A stretch of DNA of 38,538 nt from a virus. Within the stretch, counting starts at the first letter, position 1. The number at the start of each line of letters is the position of its first letter. The notes under the pieces are model-generated. The model was not told where the DNA came from and did not search any database. It saw only the letters and a program-made list of their open reading frames with translations. Below, piece by piece: positions 1-9,374 of this stretch. The position numbers and the translations under genes are program-made. The DNA lies in the IMG/VR virus record IMGVR_UViG_3300026367_000073, positions 1-38,538 of that record. One strand, written 5' to 3'.

Positions 1-1215
1 GTGCCACTCACAGACCTACAGCTACGCCGCGCCAAGCCAGCCGCCAAGGCTTACAAAATAACGGACGGCGCCGGCCTCTATATTGAAGTCAAACCCACCG
101 GTGCCAGGCTTTGGCGCTACCGCTACCGCATTGCCGGCAAAGAGAACGCTTTCGCCCTGGGTGAATATCCAGAAATGACCCTAGCATCTGCGCGTGAAGC
201 TCGGGATCAGGCCCGTAAGCTGGTACGCAAAGGGATCAGTCCAGCCAGGGCCCGACAAATTGAGCGGCTGAGCAATATCGCAGATGGCGAACACACCTTT
301 GAATCTATCGCCCGCGAGTTCATGCAACAAAAAGCTAAAACGTGGTCATCGAAATATTCCAGCCAGTTTACTCGAGCGATGGAAGGCAATGTATTCCCCG
401 TCATCGGCAAGCTGCCCATTCGATCAATCACCAGCATCCACATCCTCGACATCATGCGGCACATGGATAAGCGTGGGGCGACCACCTACGCGCTATCCGT
501 GCGGCAATGGTGCGGCGCCGTTTTCCGGTTTGCAGTATCGACAATGCGAGCTGACGGCAATCCCTCGGAAGCATTGCGCGGGGCAATGACGCGGCCGGCG
601 ATTAATCACGCCCGGGCGCTGGAGACAAAAGAAATTTCAGAGTACCTGGGGAGGCTGGAAACGTTTGGCGGAAACCGCACAACGGGGATCTGCCTTGAGA
701 TTCTGCTAATGACGTTCGTTCGTTCGGCAGAGATACGGCAGGCACGGTGGGAGTATTTCGACTTAGACGCAGCTGTGTGGCGCATTCCAGCCGAGAAAAT
801 GAAGATGCGACGGATTCACCTGGTACCGCTGGCAAGCCAGGTGGTGGATCTTCTGCGGGAACTGAAAACGATAACGGGCGGCGGTGAGTGGCTGTTCCCG
901 AATACGCGCCGGCCGCGTGATGTGATGTCACCAACGACGATCAATCGCGCGCTTGAGGGCATGGGCTACCCCACGGGCAGGATCACTGGCCACGATTTCA
1001 GGGCCACGGCATCAACCCAGCTACGCGAAATCGGTTACCCGGAGGCGCACATTGATGTGCAGATGGCTCACGCGAAGAAGAACAAAACAGAATCAGCGTA
1101 CAACCACGCGCAATACCTGGCGGAGAGGGTGCGCATGATGCAGGACTGGGCAGATTACGTTTACAGCCTGGGCGATAATGTTATTGCTTTGAATAGGTCA
1201 AAGCGAAGCATATAG
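1..1215 (+). CDS. int: Tyrosine-recombinase integrase (P4/DUF4102 type)
   Basis: A 404-residue site-specific recombinase that would insert and excise the phage genome. The first ~85 residues match the N-terminal arm-binding domain of P4-type integrases (opening MPLTDLQLRRAKP, then DGAGLYIEV), so the GTG at base 1 is the natural start. A SAM-like core-binding domain follows (about 95-200). The catalytic domain shows Arg241 (VRSAEIR), Lys266/268, His331-x-x-Arg334 (HDFR), His357 and a Tyr367 nucleophile in AYNHA, so the enzyme looks intact. It is followed 26 bases later by a small membrane-protein gene on the same strand. The promoter and any attachment site lie outside the window or across a circular junction. 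Identification is firm; the target site is unknown. Confidence 0.95.
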   Translation: MPLTDLQLRRAKPAAKAYKITDGAGLYIEVKPTGARLWRYRYRIAGKENAFALGEYPEMTLASAREARDQARKLVRKGISPARARQIERLSNIADGEHTFESIAREFMQQKAKTWSSKYSSQFTRAMEGNVFPVIGKLPIRSITSIHILDIMRHMDKRGATTYALSVRQWCGAVFRFAVSTMRADGNPSEALRGAMTRPAINHARALETKEISEYLGRLETFGGNRTTGICLEILLMTFVRSAEIRQARWEYFDLDAAVWRIPAEKMKMRRIHLVPLASQVVDLLRELKTITGGGEWLFPNTRRPRDVMSPTTINRALEGMGYPTGRITGHDFRATASTQLREIGYPEAHIDVQMAHAKKNKTESAYNHAQYLAERVRMMQDWADYVYSLGDNVIALNRSKRSI

Positions 1216-1241
1216 AAAGCCACATAATAAAGGACATTAAA

Positions 1242-1421
1242 ATGACTGAAGCACAACTAATTGCAAAGCGCGGCGACCATAAAACAAACCACATTCTGCA
1301 CCTTTTCCTTTCCGTTATTACCGTGGGATTCTGGATTCCGGTGTGGTTTATCGTCGCCATGAGCCACAAGATTGAGCGCAAAAAGATCGATGCCAAGCTG
1401 GAGAAGATCGGCCAGAAGTGA
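1242..1421 (+). CDS. Small membrane protein, superinfection-immunity-like
   Basis: A 59-residue ORF with an AAAGGA ribosome-binding site upstream of its ATG. It has one long hydrophobic segment (about residues 18-40; HILHLFLSVITVGFWIPVWF) between charged ends. The pattern of a His/Leu-rich entry, a Gly-Phe-Trp-x-Pro-Val-Trp core and a lysine-rich tail resembles the T4 Imm-type superinfection-immunity family (PF14373), which block DNA entry of later phages at the inner membrane. It follows int on the same strand, and its stop (1419-1421) is two bases from the stop of the last late gene on the other strand. The family assignment is from memory of the motif and should be treated as probable; an unrelated small membrane protein is possible. 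Confidence 0.65.
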   Translation: MTEAQLIAKRGDHKTNHILHLFLSVITVGFWIPVWFIVAMSHKIERKKIDAKLEKIGQK

Positions 1422-1423
1422 GT

Positions 1424-2791
1424 TTATGGCAGTGCCAGGACATTCTCGGCGCTAATGTTTGGCAGAGTTCCGGCGTATGACCAGTCCGCGGTCACGTAAG
1501 AATGCAGGCCCGAAGATGTTGAGATGTACAGCCGGTCGCCTTGAGGACTGAATGCGGCTTGCTTGCCTGCTCCTGACGGTGTTCCGTAATCTTCCTCTGG
1601 ACTGAGAGCCACCTCAGTTCCGGGCGAGCTAACGTCAAGAATCACACACGCAACGTCAAGACCCCCGATTGTTTCTTGCATTGCAACGGCAAGTTGCTGA
1701 GAGTTTGCCGGATTGAATGTCATGCGCTTTGTAAGCTTGCCCGAAGCTGTTCCATAGCTGTACGCAGAGAATGTGGCCAGCACTGTCCAGCCGGTTGTTT
1801 CGACGATCCTGATGCTTTCCTCGTAGGTGCTGAAGCTGTACGAAAGAACGGCGGCGTTTGATCCATCGGCGGAGAGCGCAAACTGAAAAATCTGCTCATC
1901 AAGAACGGTGTCAATAATGGCGAAAGTGGTTCCATTATGGCGCTTTATTCCGTTATCGCCGGGGATATATAAATAAGCACCGTCAGGCGACCAGATTGGC
2001 ATTGCTATAGGAGCGGCGCCTGAAATCTCTCCCGTTCCGCCAAGCGCTTTCTGTAGCGATGCCGTGGGTGAAGTTGTGTAATTTATCGGGATGACAGAAT
2101 CGCTGCCCCTGACCGCTACCAACTTTGAGCCGTCCGGCTTCCAGGACACGCCGCCGCTAAGGCCGATATCGCTAATAGTCGCGCCAGGCGTAAAGCCTGA
2201 GCCTTCGAAAATTTGTAGCGTTGCGCCTGAGCCCTGAGTTGGGAATGCGGCAAGGGCGCTTAATGAATCGCAATAATTAGCCTGGCTTAGCGAGCTATTG
2301 GGGTATGCCTGCATCCATGGTGCTGGTTGCTCAACAGCGCCCGTAACAAGGTTAATGATCGCCGCCTTGTACACACTGTCTTCTGGGTCCAGGTAGGCAA
2401 CGAACAAGCGGCCACTCAGGGCTCCCGAAAAGCTCGGTACGCCGGGTGCGTTTACCCACTGCACGGCAAAGTCAGAGTCAGAAAGTTTACTTAATACCTG
2501 GCTTTCGGTGCCGCCTGCGGGTAACAGCCGTTCGAATATGGTTTGCAGCAGCCCGGCAGTAATGGCGCTGTAAATCACACTACCTTCTGGCCATGACTGA
2601 TCGGCAGTGCCTTCAATCGCTCGCTGTAATGTGGCGCTGCCGCTGACAACCACGGCTCCCACAACTTCCCAGCGGGTGCTTTCGCTGTCGGTCAGTGTGA
2701 GCCTGTACTCTCCATCGGGCAGGGTTAGTGTCGCCGATGTGGCACCCAAGGCCAGGGTTAGCGGCTCAGAATAGTTGTTAATAAAGTTCAT
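1424..2791 (-). CDS. Tail protein with beta-propeller-like C-terminus, possible receptor-binding protein
   Basis: A 455-residue protein and the last gene of the late operon. The first ~95 residues resemble a module seen in many phage tail proteins (SGSATLQRAIEGTADQSWP, then AITAGLLQTIFERL), probably an attachment domain. The rest holds repeated short motifs typical of WD40/YVTN-like propeller blades: WKPDGSKLVAV, WSPDGAYLYIP, LSADGSNAAVL, FNPANSQQLAV and FSPQGDRLYIS. This suggests a beta-propeller of about six or seven blades, a fold that can bind ligands or surfaces. A GGAGC site precedes the ATG. Its position at the distal end of the tail genes supports a receptor-binding or tail-tip role (inference). 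Confidence 0.7.
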   Translation of the reverse strand: MNFINNYSEPLTLALGATSATLTLPDGEYRLTLTDSESTRWEVVGAVVVSGSATLQRAIEGTADQSWPEGSVIYSAITAGLLQTIFERLLPAGGTESQVLSKLSDSDFAVQWVNAPGVPSFSGALSGRLFVAYLDPEDSVYKAAIINLVTGAVEQPAPWMQAYPNSSLSQANYCDSLSALAAFPTQGSGATLQIFEGSGFTPGATISDIGLSGGVSWKPDGSKLVAVRGSDSVIPINYTTSPTASLQKALGGTGEISGAAPIAMPIWSPDGAYLYIPGDNGIKRHNGTTFAIIDTVLDEQIFQFALSADGSNAAVLSYSFSTYEESIRIVETTGWTVLATFSAYSYGTASGKLTKRMTFNPANSQQLAVAMQETIGGLDVACVILDVSSPGTEVALSPEEDYGTPSGAGKQAAFSPQGDRLYISTSSGLHSYVTADWSYAGTLPNISAENVLALP

Positions 2792-2803
2792 TGGGTGCTC
2801 CAG

Positions 2804-4489
2804 TTAAGTCCAGCAAACGGATGAAAAAGATTGTGCGGCTTGGCCGGTGATTGGGTTATAGCTGCCATGTGCAGTTGCGTTTGTCTGATATGCTGAGCTG
2901 CTACTGGTTGATATTTCTTCCAGCACTACTGGCCCCTGCGGTGTTCCGCCTTCATTCATGTGCGTGTAGAAATAAAGGTTATTTCCAAGATTTCGGCGCC
3001 TTGCCACAAAGCCGTAAAGCCCATTACTGAGCCTTATCAGGCGGATTGAAAGAGAGTCTTGTGCAGGCGAAAAACTGGATGCCACGCGATCAGAATTAAA
3101 CCACCAGCCGCCAGAGGTCATTTCTAGAGCGTACACTCTGGGGTCGATTGTGACTCTTCCACCGTTTGCGGCCAGTCCAAGCCATCCAGAATTGGTTGTA
3201 AGATCGCTGGTGCCGGTGCCTCCCGGTAAGCATTGGTGAGATGTTGAAAGCAAACCCTCGCGGGTAATTCCCTCGCCGCTAATCCCTCGGGTGTATTCGT
3301 ATGTGGTGCTCGCAGACCTGGTATAACTCATGGTTTGCCGGGTAATCTCTTGTGCTCCGATCCTTACAACAAATGTGGCCATGGTATCAAAAGACGCGGT
3401 TTGGCCAACCGTCACTGAACCTCTCTGCTCTTGTGTTATTTGCTGCTCACAAACTCCGGCGCCTGTCACGATGTTGTAAGCCAGAATATAAGGGGTTGAG
3501 CTTGACGTAATCGGCCCGGCGGTTATCGTTCTTTGCAGCAGGGTTTCTAGTGTGACCTCCTGAAGATTGCCAGCCTCCGAGTACAGCATCCCCACGATAA
3601 TATCCCGGTAATTTTGGGCATGCTCTTGCACCCCTTCCGCTGGGTTGCCCGGCAAAGATTGAACGCTTGCCTCTTGCCCGGATGCAGACGTCGAAACAGA
3701 ATAGGTTATTTCTCTCCTGTAGCTTCCTGAGCAATCTGGGTGCGCATCGACAGTGGTATCCGCTTCAGAGTTTGAGCCGAAAATGTAACTCGTGAATTCT
3801 GAAACATTGGCAAAGTCGTCATCTTGTATTGCTTCACCATCTGTTGTCGCCGCGTCACGAATCAGCGAGCAATTAATAATGCAGTTATCTGCCGGCCCGG
3901 AAAGGGAAATCTCCAGCCATGCCAGTGCGGCAAATTCTTTGTAAACCGAAAGCTGTGCAAACACCCCGTAAACAGCCGCCTGCCCTTGCGGGTGCGCGTG
4001 GTACATACGCACTCTGCCGCTTGATTCGCTGATGCCGTGATAAGCACATTCCGCCGAGAGGTCAGGCGCGGAAACGGTGTAGCTGTATTGTTCTGAGTCG
4101 CCACCAAGAATCCCGAAAAGCGATAGCGTCACGGTGAATACGGCCACGCTCGAATTACTGCCGTGCAGGCTTGAGCTTACCAGCCATCTGCCGCCGTCTG
4201 GCGCGATGTAAAGCATGCCGCCATTGCCAATCGTCACGCCGTGGATCTGGTTACCAGAGATCATGGCCTTATTCAGCCACTGCCTGCCGCTGGCAGTATC
4301 TTCGGCGGCTTCCTCGGACGTTCTGACAACTTCGGGGGTGCCGGGCACTTCGATCAGATGTGTATGGCCGCGCTCAAAGTCGAATCCGCTTGGCTGACGG
4401 CAGGGGATTGTTTGCCCGTTAGGTAGGGTTAACTCGCTACCTTTGATTAATCCGTGAAACGGCACACCCCACGGCGGCACGCTACTCAT
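2804..4489 (-). CDS. Tail-tip structural protein, function unrecognised
   Basis: A 561-residue protein rich in Ser, Thr, Gly and Tyr with many predicted beta strands and no clear enzymatic motif. It begins MSSVPPWGVPFHGLIKG, and an early segment (GMLYIAPDGGRWLVSS) recurs in type with the neighbouring propeller-like protein. No signal peptide or membrane segment is visible. The ATG overlaps the stop of the upstream 137-residue gene by one base (TGATG), so the two are probably translationally coupled. Its place between the tail hub candidate and the terminal beta-propeller protein suggests a tail-tip or fibre component. I do not recognise a named family. Confidence 0.6.
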   Translation of the reverse strand: MSSVPPWGVPFHGLIKGSELTLPNGQTIPCRQPSGFDFERGHTHLIEVPGTPEVVRTSEEAAEDTASGRQWLNKAMISGNQIHGVTIGNGGMLYIAPDGGRWLVSSSLHGSNSSVAVFTVTLSLFGILGGDSEQYSYTVSAPDLSAECAYHGISESSGRVRMYHAHPQGQAAVYGVFAQLSVYKEFAALAWLEISLSGPADNCIINCSLIRDAATTDGEAIQDDDFANVSEFTSYIFGSNSEADTTVDAHPDCSGSYRREITYSVSTSASGQEASVQSLPGNPAEGVQEHAQNYRDIIVGMLYSEAGNLQEVTLETLLQRTITAGPITSSSTPYILAYNIVTGAGVCEQQITQEQRGSVTVGQTASFDTMATFVVRIGAQEITRQTMSYTRSASTTYEYTRGISGEGITREGLLSTSHQCLPGGTGTSDLTTNSGWLGLAANGGRVTIDPRVYALEMTSGGWWFNSDRVASSFSPAQDSLSIRLIRLSNGLYGFVARRRNLGNNLYFYTHMNEGGTPQGPVVLEEISTSSSSAYQTNATAHGSYNPITGQAAQSFSSVCWT

Positions 4490-4902
4490 CAGGGAGTCGC
4501 CTCTGAATCAGGGTCTGCCAGCAGTATGGTTACTTTTTCGCCGTTGGCATCCCGCATGACCAGCTGTTTTATGGATGGCAGCACGAAAAGCCCGTCACTA
4601 CTTGTCAGCCCCTGCGGCCAATACTCCCGATCTAGCCCTGGCTCCAGTGTCATGTCCTGGCCGGGGTTGTTATCGGGCGGCGGTGGTGGCGCCTCGCCTT
4701 CAATAAGAGGGCTTGCGATTCCGCCACCGGTAGAGGTGGCTGTACCAGGCTGATAATTCGATTCTGCATATCCGCGACCGGCTGGAATGGCGCCCTTCAC
4801 TTCAGAGCGCGACAACTTTGGCGGTTGCCGCTCAGGCTCGGCCAGGTCTTTCAGCCCGGTTATAAGCCGTTCAGTTAATCTCTGCTCGCGTGATGTGGCC
4901 AC
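4489..4902 (-). CDS. Small proline-rich tail-tip accessory protein
   Basis: A 137-residue hypothetical protein. Residues 1-60 are charged (SREQRLTERLITGLKDLAEP). The middle is a flexible Gly/Pro-rich stretch with PPPPP, and the C-terminus (about 85-130) looks beta-rich. The GTG start is supported by a strong GGAGG seven bases upstream. The gene begins two bases after the stop of the 577-residue tail gene and overlaps the next gene by one base, so it belongs to a tightly packed tail-tip block. It may be a linker or chaperone for the tail tip (inference). No family was recognised. Confidence 0.6.
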   Translation of the reverse strand: MATSREQRLTERLITGLKDLAEPERQPPKLSRSEVKGAIPAGRGYAESNYQPGTATSTGGGIASPLIEGEAPPPPPDNNPGQDMTLEPGLDREYWPQGLTSSDGLFVLPSIKQLVMRDANGEKVTILLADPDSEATP

Positions 4903-4904
4903 GG

Positions 4905-6638
4905 TTAAACCTCCAATTCATCAACGGGCGGTGCAATTCGGATTGTTACGGGCTGCTCTGCCGTGATTTCGTCGCGCCATTGTGCCGGTATTTCTGGCGT
5001 GGGTACGGCAAAGCGCCGGGGGTAGCGGTCAGCGGCATTCCATGTGCCGATGGCGTAGCTGCCGGAAAAGCCGGGCAGGTCTTCGTCATACGGCGGGCTT
5101 GATTGATTTTGGATCAGCTGCGTGGGCAATGTGCCGTTAATAGTTGGTGCGGCGTCATCAATAAACCCGGGCGCAGACGGCAGCATCAGAGCATCCGACA
5201 CGGCCGCGGCTTCACCCTGGCTAACGGCGATGCTGATGGTTAGCAGTGCCGCGCCGGTTGTGGTGTCGGCCTCCTCGGTTAGCGCGACGACTGACCCGGT
5301 GACCGTTGCGCCCTGGTCATTCAGCTTTTGCCGCTGCCCTACATCAACGCCGAGTGCGTGAGCTAAAGGCACCTGCCAGCTGACAATGTTTCCACGCTGC
5401 GCAGACAGGAGTTGTGCGCGCGCGCGGCTCAGACCGGTGTCGGCCGCAAGGTCTAATCGTGATTGATCTCGCCGTGGCAAGGCATCAACCAGATCATCAG
5501 ACGGTGCGACACCCAGCGCATCAACGCCGCTCTGCTCCCATAGCCGATCCGTGTCGGTTTCGGTATCGAGCACAACGCGGTCGCGGGCGATTACCTGGCC
5601 CACGGCAGTAACAGCGGCGGAAACTTCAAGCCGGACGATGTAGCGTTCAACGGCTCGCTGTGACCACCGAATGGCGGTTGAGAAATTGGCGCCCAGTAGC
5701 AAGTCCAGAAACTTGTTAAGCCATGCAGAGCCGTTTGGTAATGTCGTGTCACCCGGCAATCGATACCATCCCGCCGAGGTCAAAAACCAGCCGGAAGACT
5801 GCACGGCATCCTGTATCATTTCAATATCTGGCAACTCGGACGAGCCGTTATCCAGCCAGTTAACCAGTCCCGTCACGCCAACACTGCCCCCGGTCAATGG
5901 ATTGATCCAGCTGTACGACTGATTGCGTTGCCGGTAGCGCGGGAAGCGGTAATCAATTTCCAGCTCGACGGTGTTGATGGTTTCGCTCAGCGATGCCAGT
6001 GCAATGTCTAAACTCTGATAAGCCGTGCTGCCGGGACCGAACTCGTAGGCGATGCCCGGCGAGTGCCAAGGCGTAACCCTTGGTTGCCCATACCTGTCGG
6101 CGCTGAGCCCTGCGGTAAGTGTGCTCAATCGCTCTTTGGTGTAATCCCAGCGACTGCGGCCTGCGGTTTCTTCAAATACGTCAGACGACCAGGTGCCGCC
6201 GATGAACGAATCAATCTCTGCAATTTCTTTGGCCTCAAAAACGCCGCTTAACCGCGTGGTACCGGTGCAGGACAGTATGCGGGTGAGCACGTCAAATTCT
6301 GGCTGTACAAGCTGGCCGGTGAATCGGCGGCTGACGACTTCAGGGTCGCCAATTACGACAAAATCCAGCGTTAGCGCTTGGCCGGTGTAGCTGTACATGT
6401 TCACCGGGTCATCACCCAGCCACAAATCCAGCGTTGCGACCATATCGCCGTCTTCCTGCGCTTCAATCCGCACAGGGCCGGTGATCTTCTCGGACACATC
6501 AACGCCGCCCAAGGTTGCAGTCCAGCGCCAAACGAAGCCGGGGCCGGGGTCAATTACAACGGCAGGCGGTGGCGGCTCTACGGCTTGCGACTGCCGGCCA
6601 TTCAGCGGCCCGCTGTTAATTGGCTGACTGTTAATCAC
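4905..6638 (-). CDS. Tail protein, probable baseplate hub/central tail protein
   Basis: A 577-residue protein starting at GTG with GAGGT upstream. After a proline-rich N-terminus (about 20-30), residues 35-130 resemble beta-barrel domains of tail-hub proteins (WRWTATLGGVDVSEKITG, later SYTGQALTLDFVV and RRFTGQLVQPEFD). The last part carries another acidic, proline-containing tail. It sits two genes downstream of the tape measure, where siphophages encode distal tail and hub proteins. No lambda J-sized protein exists in the window, so this is the best hub candidate. Assignment rests on position and length, with weak motif support. Confidence 0.65.
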   Translation of the reverse strand: MINSQPINSGPLNGRQSQAVEPPPPAVVIDPGPGFVWRWTATLGGVDVSEKITGPVRIEAQEDGDMVATLDLWLGDDPVNMYSYTGQALTLDFVVIGDPEVVSRRFTGQLVQPEFDVLTRILSCTGTTRLSGVFEAKEIAEIDSFIGGTWSSDVFEETAGRSRWDYTKERLSTLTAGLSADRYGQPRVTPWHSPGIAYEFGPGSTAYQSLDIALASLSETINTVELEIDYRFPRYRQRNQSYSWINPLTGGSVGVTGLVNWLDNGSSELPDIEMIQDAVQSSGWFLTSAGWYRLPGDTTLPNGSAWLNKFLDLLLGANFSTAIRWSQRAVERYIVRLEVSAAVTAVGQVIARDRVVLDTETDTDRLWEQSGVDALGVAPSDDLVDALPRRDQSRLDLAADTGLSRARAQLLSAQRGNIVSWQVPLAHALGVDVGQRQKLNDQGATVTGSVVALTEEADTTTGAALLTISIAVSQGEAAAVSDALMLPSAPGFIDDAAPTINGTLPTQLIQNQSSPPYDEDLPGFSGSYAIGTWNAADRYPRRFAVPTPEIPAQWRDEITAEQPVTIRIAPPVDELEV

Positions 6639-6641
6639 TCG

Positions 6642-7139
6642 CTATACCTCACTGCAAACGATTTGCCAGTCAACGGCGCCAGAGCCATAACCCTCGTCGG
6701 GCGGCTCGCATAGCACGGTAAATTGCGGATACCAGGTGAGCGTGTACATTGTTGCGCCCGTAACCGGTGTAATTTGGCCCACTCTGCTGGTCATTGTGAC
6801 GGGTGTGAATACCCACTGGCCATCAACCAGAGCTTGAGCCAGTACAGGCTCATCGGGGCGACTGTCTGCGGTAATGGTAAGCGATACTGAAGACCCGGAC
6901 ACGCGAAGCGGTGCGGAGCATTGCAGCACCTGGTACTCATCCCAATTCAGGGAGTCCAGTCCAGTGCTGACCCAGCCAGACCCGCTAATGGTAATCAAAC
7001 GCTTGGTGAAGCTGCGCATGGCAACCGGCTTGCCCTGGCTTAATCGCACATCTGTACGCCCGCCCGAGTAGCTGTACAAGTGTTGCGGCTCTCCAGTCTC
7101 AAGCGTGACGGGTATCCCGCCGAGTATGACTTGTGGCAT
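6642..7139 (-). CDS. Tail protein, distal-tail position
   Basis: A 165-residue beta-rich protein, immediately downstream of the tape-measure gene and separated from the hub candidate by three bases. The sequence MPQVILGGIPVTLETGEPQ followed by a Ser/Tyr/Gly-rich stretch suits a small structural protein that starts assembly of the tail tip. In many siphophages the gene after the tape measure encodes the distal tail or a minor tail protein. That gives the role here by position only. No catalytic motif, signal peptide or membrane segment is visible. Confidence 0.65.
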   Translation of the reverse strand: MPQVILGGIPVTLETGEPQHLYSYSGGRTDVRLSQGKPVAMRSFTKRLITISGSGWVSTGLDSLNWDEYQVLQCSAPLRVSGSSVSLTITADSRPDEPVLAQALVDGQWVFTPVTMTSRVGQITPVTGATMYTLTWYPQFTVLCEPPDEGYGSGAVDWQIVCSEV

Positions 7140-7142
7140 GTT

Positions 7143-9143
7143 TTACCTGCGCTTTAAGTTGGCTTTACGAACCGCGTTGGCGAGGTCGGCAATGGTGTCT
7201 GCCTGACCGTTGAGCGCGTAGTTTTGACCGTCAAGGGAGAGGTTTAACGTTGAACTGCTACCGGTGCCGCCCGACGCGCTGCCAATAAGCCCGCCTTCTG
7301 CATACTTGGGCAGGCGCATACCGTTCAGGCTGTCCAGCATGTGCGACCCGTACTTGCGAACTGCCGCGGCTTTGACGACATACTCACCGTTTGATAGCCG
7401 GGCCATAATGCTGTCACTGGTGCCGGTGCCGGGGCCGCTGATTTTGCCGCCGCTTGCGAAGCCATCAACGGGCTGCGAAGCATTGGAGAGTTGAGCCTGA
7501 ATTGACACAGGTTGACCCAGCAGCTTGCGCAAATCCTCCATCTGGCTGATGATTTTTTGCTTTTCGGTTTCGGTCAACTCCAGTTTAATGTCGAACTCGG
7601 TTAAGCCCTCAATCTTGGCGTTCATTTCAACCACTTCGGCGGTAATCGCTTGCAGCTTGGCCTCGGCGTTGGTCTGCTCAATATCGTTCGCGGCTAACTC
7701 GATGCCTTTTAGCTGCTTCACAAAACCGGCAAAGCCGTAAGTGTTCTCGCCGGCATCTGCCAGATCGTTCAGAACTTTTAGCGCTTGCTGTGCCTTCTTT
7801 GCCGCGCCTTCGGTGTCGCCATCTGTTAAATCACGGCGAGCAGCCACGGTTAAATCTTGCGCTTGAGCATAGGACGGATCACCGGGCTGGGCGCCGCCGC
7901 TAAACCTGGCAATACTGTCGGCGTAACTTTTCTCTATGTCGAGCCGATCCTGCCGCAAATCCTCAAGGTCTTTAAGGGCTTTCTTTTCCTCGCTTACCAG
8001 CTCTTTCAGGGCCGCTTTTGCGGAGTTGACCATTGTGGTGTACGAATCTGAAAACGCCTTGTTAGCCCGCTCTGAGGACGCCCGAACGCTGTCCTCTAGC
8101 TCGCGCATGGTCTTGACTGTATCCGCAGCAGCCTTACCTGCTTCAGCAAAGCCGCCATCCCATATTTTCTTGATGCGACGCTCGGCATCGGCTGTGGCTT
8201 TTTCGTTGTCGGCGGTCACGTCCCTGAATATCTGGCCGGCTTCGGAAAAATTACCCTTGGCTGCCGAGACTGCCGCGGCAGCGGTTCCACCGATTGCCCG
8301 GCCAAGGTTGGCAAAAGTGGTACTGAGAGCTATCACCACGGTGGCCATCGACTTGAGCGCAAACGAAAGGCCGTCAGCCATGATCTGCGCTGAATCGCCA
8401 TCTTCCACCACGTCAAGCAACAGTCCACTCATTTCGTTGAGCGTTGGCAGTAGCTCGCCTGCTATGGTGTTGGCAGCGCCTCTTGATGCGCCGCCCATGG
8501 CCGCGATGTTGTCGTTGAATCGCTCAGACGCGGCGGCCTGCTCGTCACTGACAACCAGTCCTAAGCGTTCGGCCTGATCGGTTAATGCCTTAATGCCTTC
8601 GGAGCCGCCATTCAGTAGCGGGATAAGCCTGGCGCCGGATCGGCCCAGAAGCTCCACCGCTGCCGCCGTTTTCTCGACGCCATTCGGCATATTCTGGAAC
8701 GTGTCAGCAAGGTCTGATAAAACCGTGTCGGCAGAGCGTAGATTCCCCTCGGCATCCAGTACAGAAATTCCCAGCTGTGCAAATACGTCTGCCGGTATCC
8801 CGCCCTTCGTTGCCGCGTCAGACAGCGAACGGCTGAGCCGGGTTAATGCGCCCGCAAACTCTGTTGTGGCCACGCCCGATTGACTGGCAGCGAACTGCAA
8901 GCCGGTAAATGATTCGGTTGTCAGGCCGATAGACTGCGCCGTTTTTCGGGCCTGGTCAGCCGCCGTAATGCTGTTTTTCACCCATACAGATATTGCCGCG
9001 ACTGAAAATGTGGCCAGCAGAGCCGCCCCGGCCTTTTTGGCTGCCGAGCTGATTCCTGATAACTGGCTGTCGGCCTGCTTAAATGCCTTCGATGCGCTGT
9101 TCTTGCCCTCGATGACAAGCTGCGTCTTAATCTGCTTCGCCAT
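7143..9143 (-). CDS. Tail tape-measure protein
   Basis: A 666-residue protein, the longest of the late operon. It sets tail length and is ejected with the DNA. Visible features are an N-terminal helical region (SASKAFKQADSQLSGISSAA), a hydrophobic segment at about 38-55, extended Ala/Lys/Glu-rich helices likely to form coiled coils around residues 345-415, and a Gly-rich C-terminal motif (FASGGKISGPGTGTSDS, then MARLSNGEYVV) common in tape measures. At the usual ~0.15 nm per residue this predicts a tail near 100 nm. Its ATG lies inside the end of the frameshift-extended chaperone gene, overlapping by 17 bases, a typical arrangement. Confidence 0.9.
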   Translation of the reverse strand: MAKQIKTQLVIEGKNSASKAFKQADSQLSGISSAAKKAGAALLATFSVAAISVWVKNSITAADQARKTAQSIGLTTESFTGLQFAASQSGVATTEFAGALTRLSRSLSDAATKGGIPADVFAQLGISVLDAEGNLRSADTVLSDLADTFQNMPNGVEKTAAAVELLGRSGARLIPLLNGGSEGIKALTDQAERLGLVVSDEQAAASERFNDNIAAMGGASRGAANTIAGELLPTLNEMSGLLLDVVEDGDSAQIMADGLSFALKSMATVVIALSTTFANLGRAIGGTAAAAVSAAKGNFSEAGQIFRDVTADNEKATADAERRIKKIWDGGFAEAGKAAADTVKTMRELEDSVRASSERANKAFSDSYTTMVNSAKAALKELVSEEKKALKDLEDLRQDRLDIEKSYADSIARFSGGAQPGDPSYAQAQDLTVAARRDLTDGDTEGAAKKAQQALKVLNDLADAGENTYGFAGFVKQLKGIELAANDIEQTNAEAKLQAITAEVVEMNAKIEGLTEFDIKLELTETEKQKIISQMEDLRKLLGQPVSIQAQLSNASQPVDGFASGGKISGPGTGTSDSIMARLSNGEYVVKAAAVRKYGSHMLDSLNGMRLPKYAEGGLIGSASGGTGSSSTLNLSLDGQNYALNGQADTIADLANAVRKANLKRR

Positions 9144-9374
9144 CCAGTGACCTCATCATTTTGTCGAAATCTTGCTGCTTTGCGTGTGCAGAGCGAGCGG
9201 CCATTGCCATGTAACGCAGTGATTGAGCGTCACGTTTGCCGGCTTCTTTTGCGAACAGCTGAATCTGCGGCAATGTGTATTGCTTTACATCCTCCAGCCG
9301 GTGCCCAGCGCTAATCAGCTGCTGAACAACTACGCCCCAGCCAGTGCTTTTCCCGCGCTTACCAGGGCTTGCTC
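9127..9374 (-). CDS. Tail assembly chaperone extension (gpT-like), expressed by -1 frameshift
   Basis: An 82-residue open frame that has no usable ATG or GTG near its beginning and lies in the -1 frame relative to the upstream chaperone. It includes LEDVKQYTLPQIQLFAKEA and a highly helical C-terminus ending DKMMRSLDGEAD, typical of the second half of siphophage tail chaperones. A canonical slippery heptamer sits at 9375-9381, so ribosomes shifting there would make a fusion of about 182 residues (100 + 82). The stop lies 17 bases inside the tape-measure gene. The frameshift is inferred from sequence and has not been demonstrated. Confidence 0.85.

Noticed and set aside
7936-8577. A 213-residue plus-strand open frame inside the tape-measure gene
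   Set aside because: Composed mostly of Ser, Ala, Arg and Leu with no domain, and fully antisense to a clearly real tape-measure gene; a typical shadow frame.
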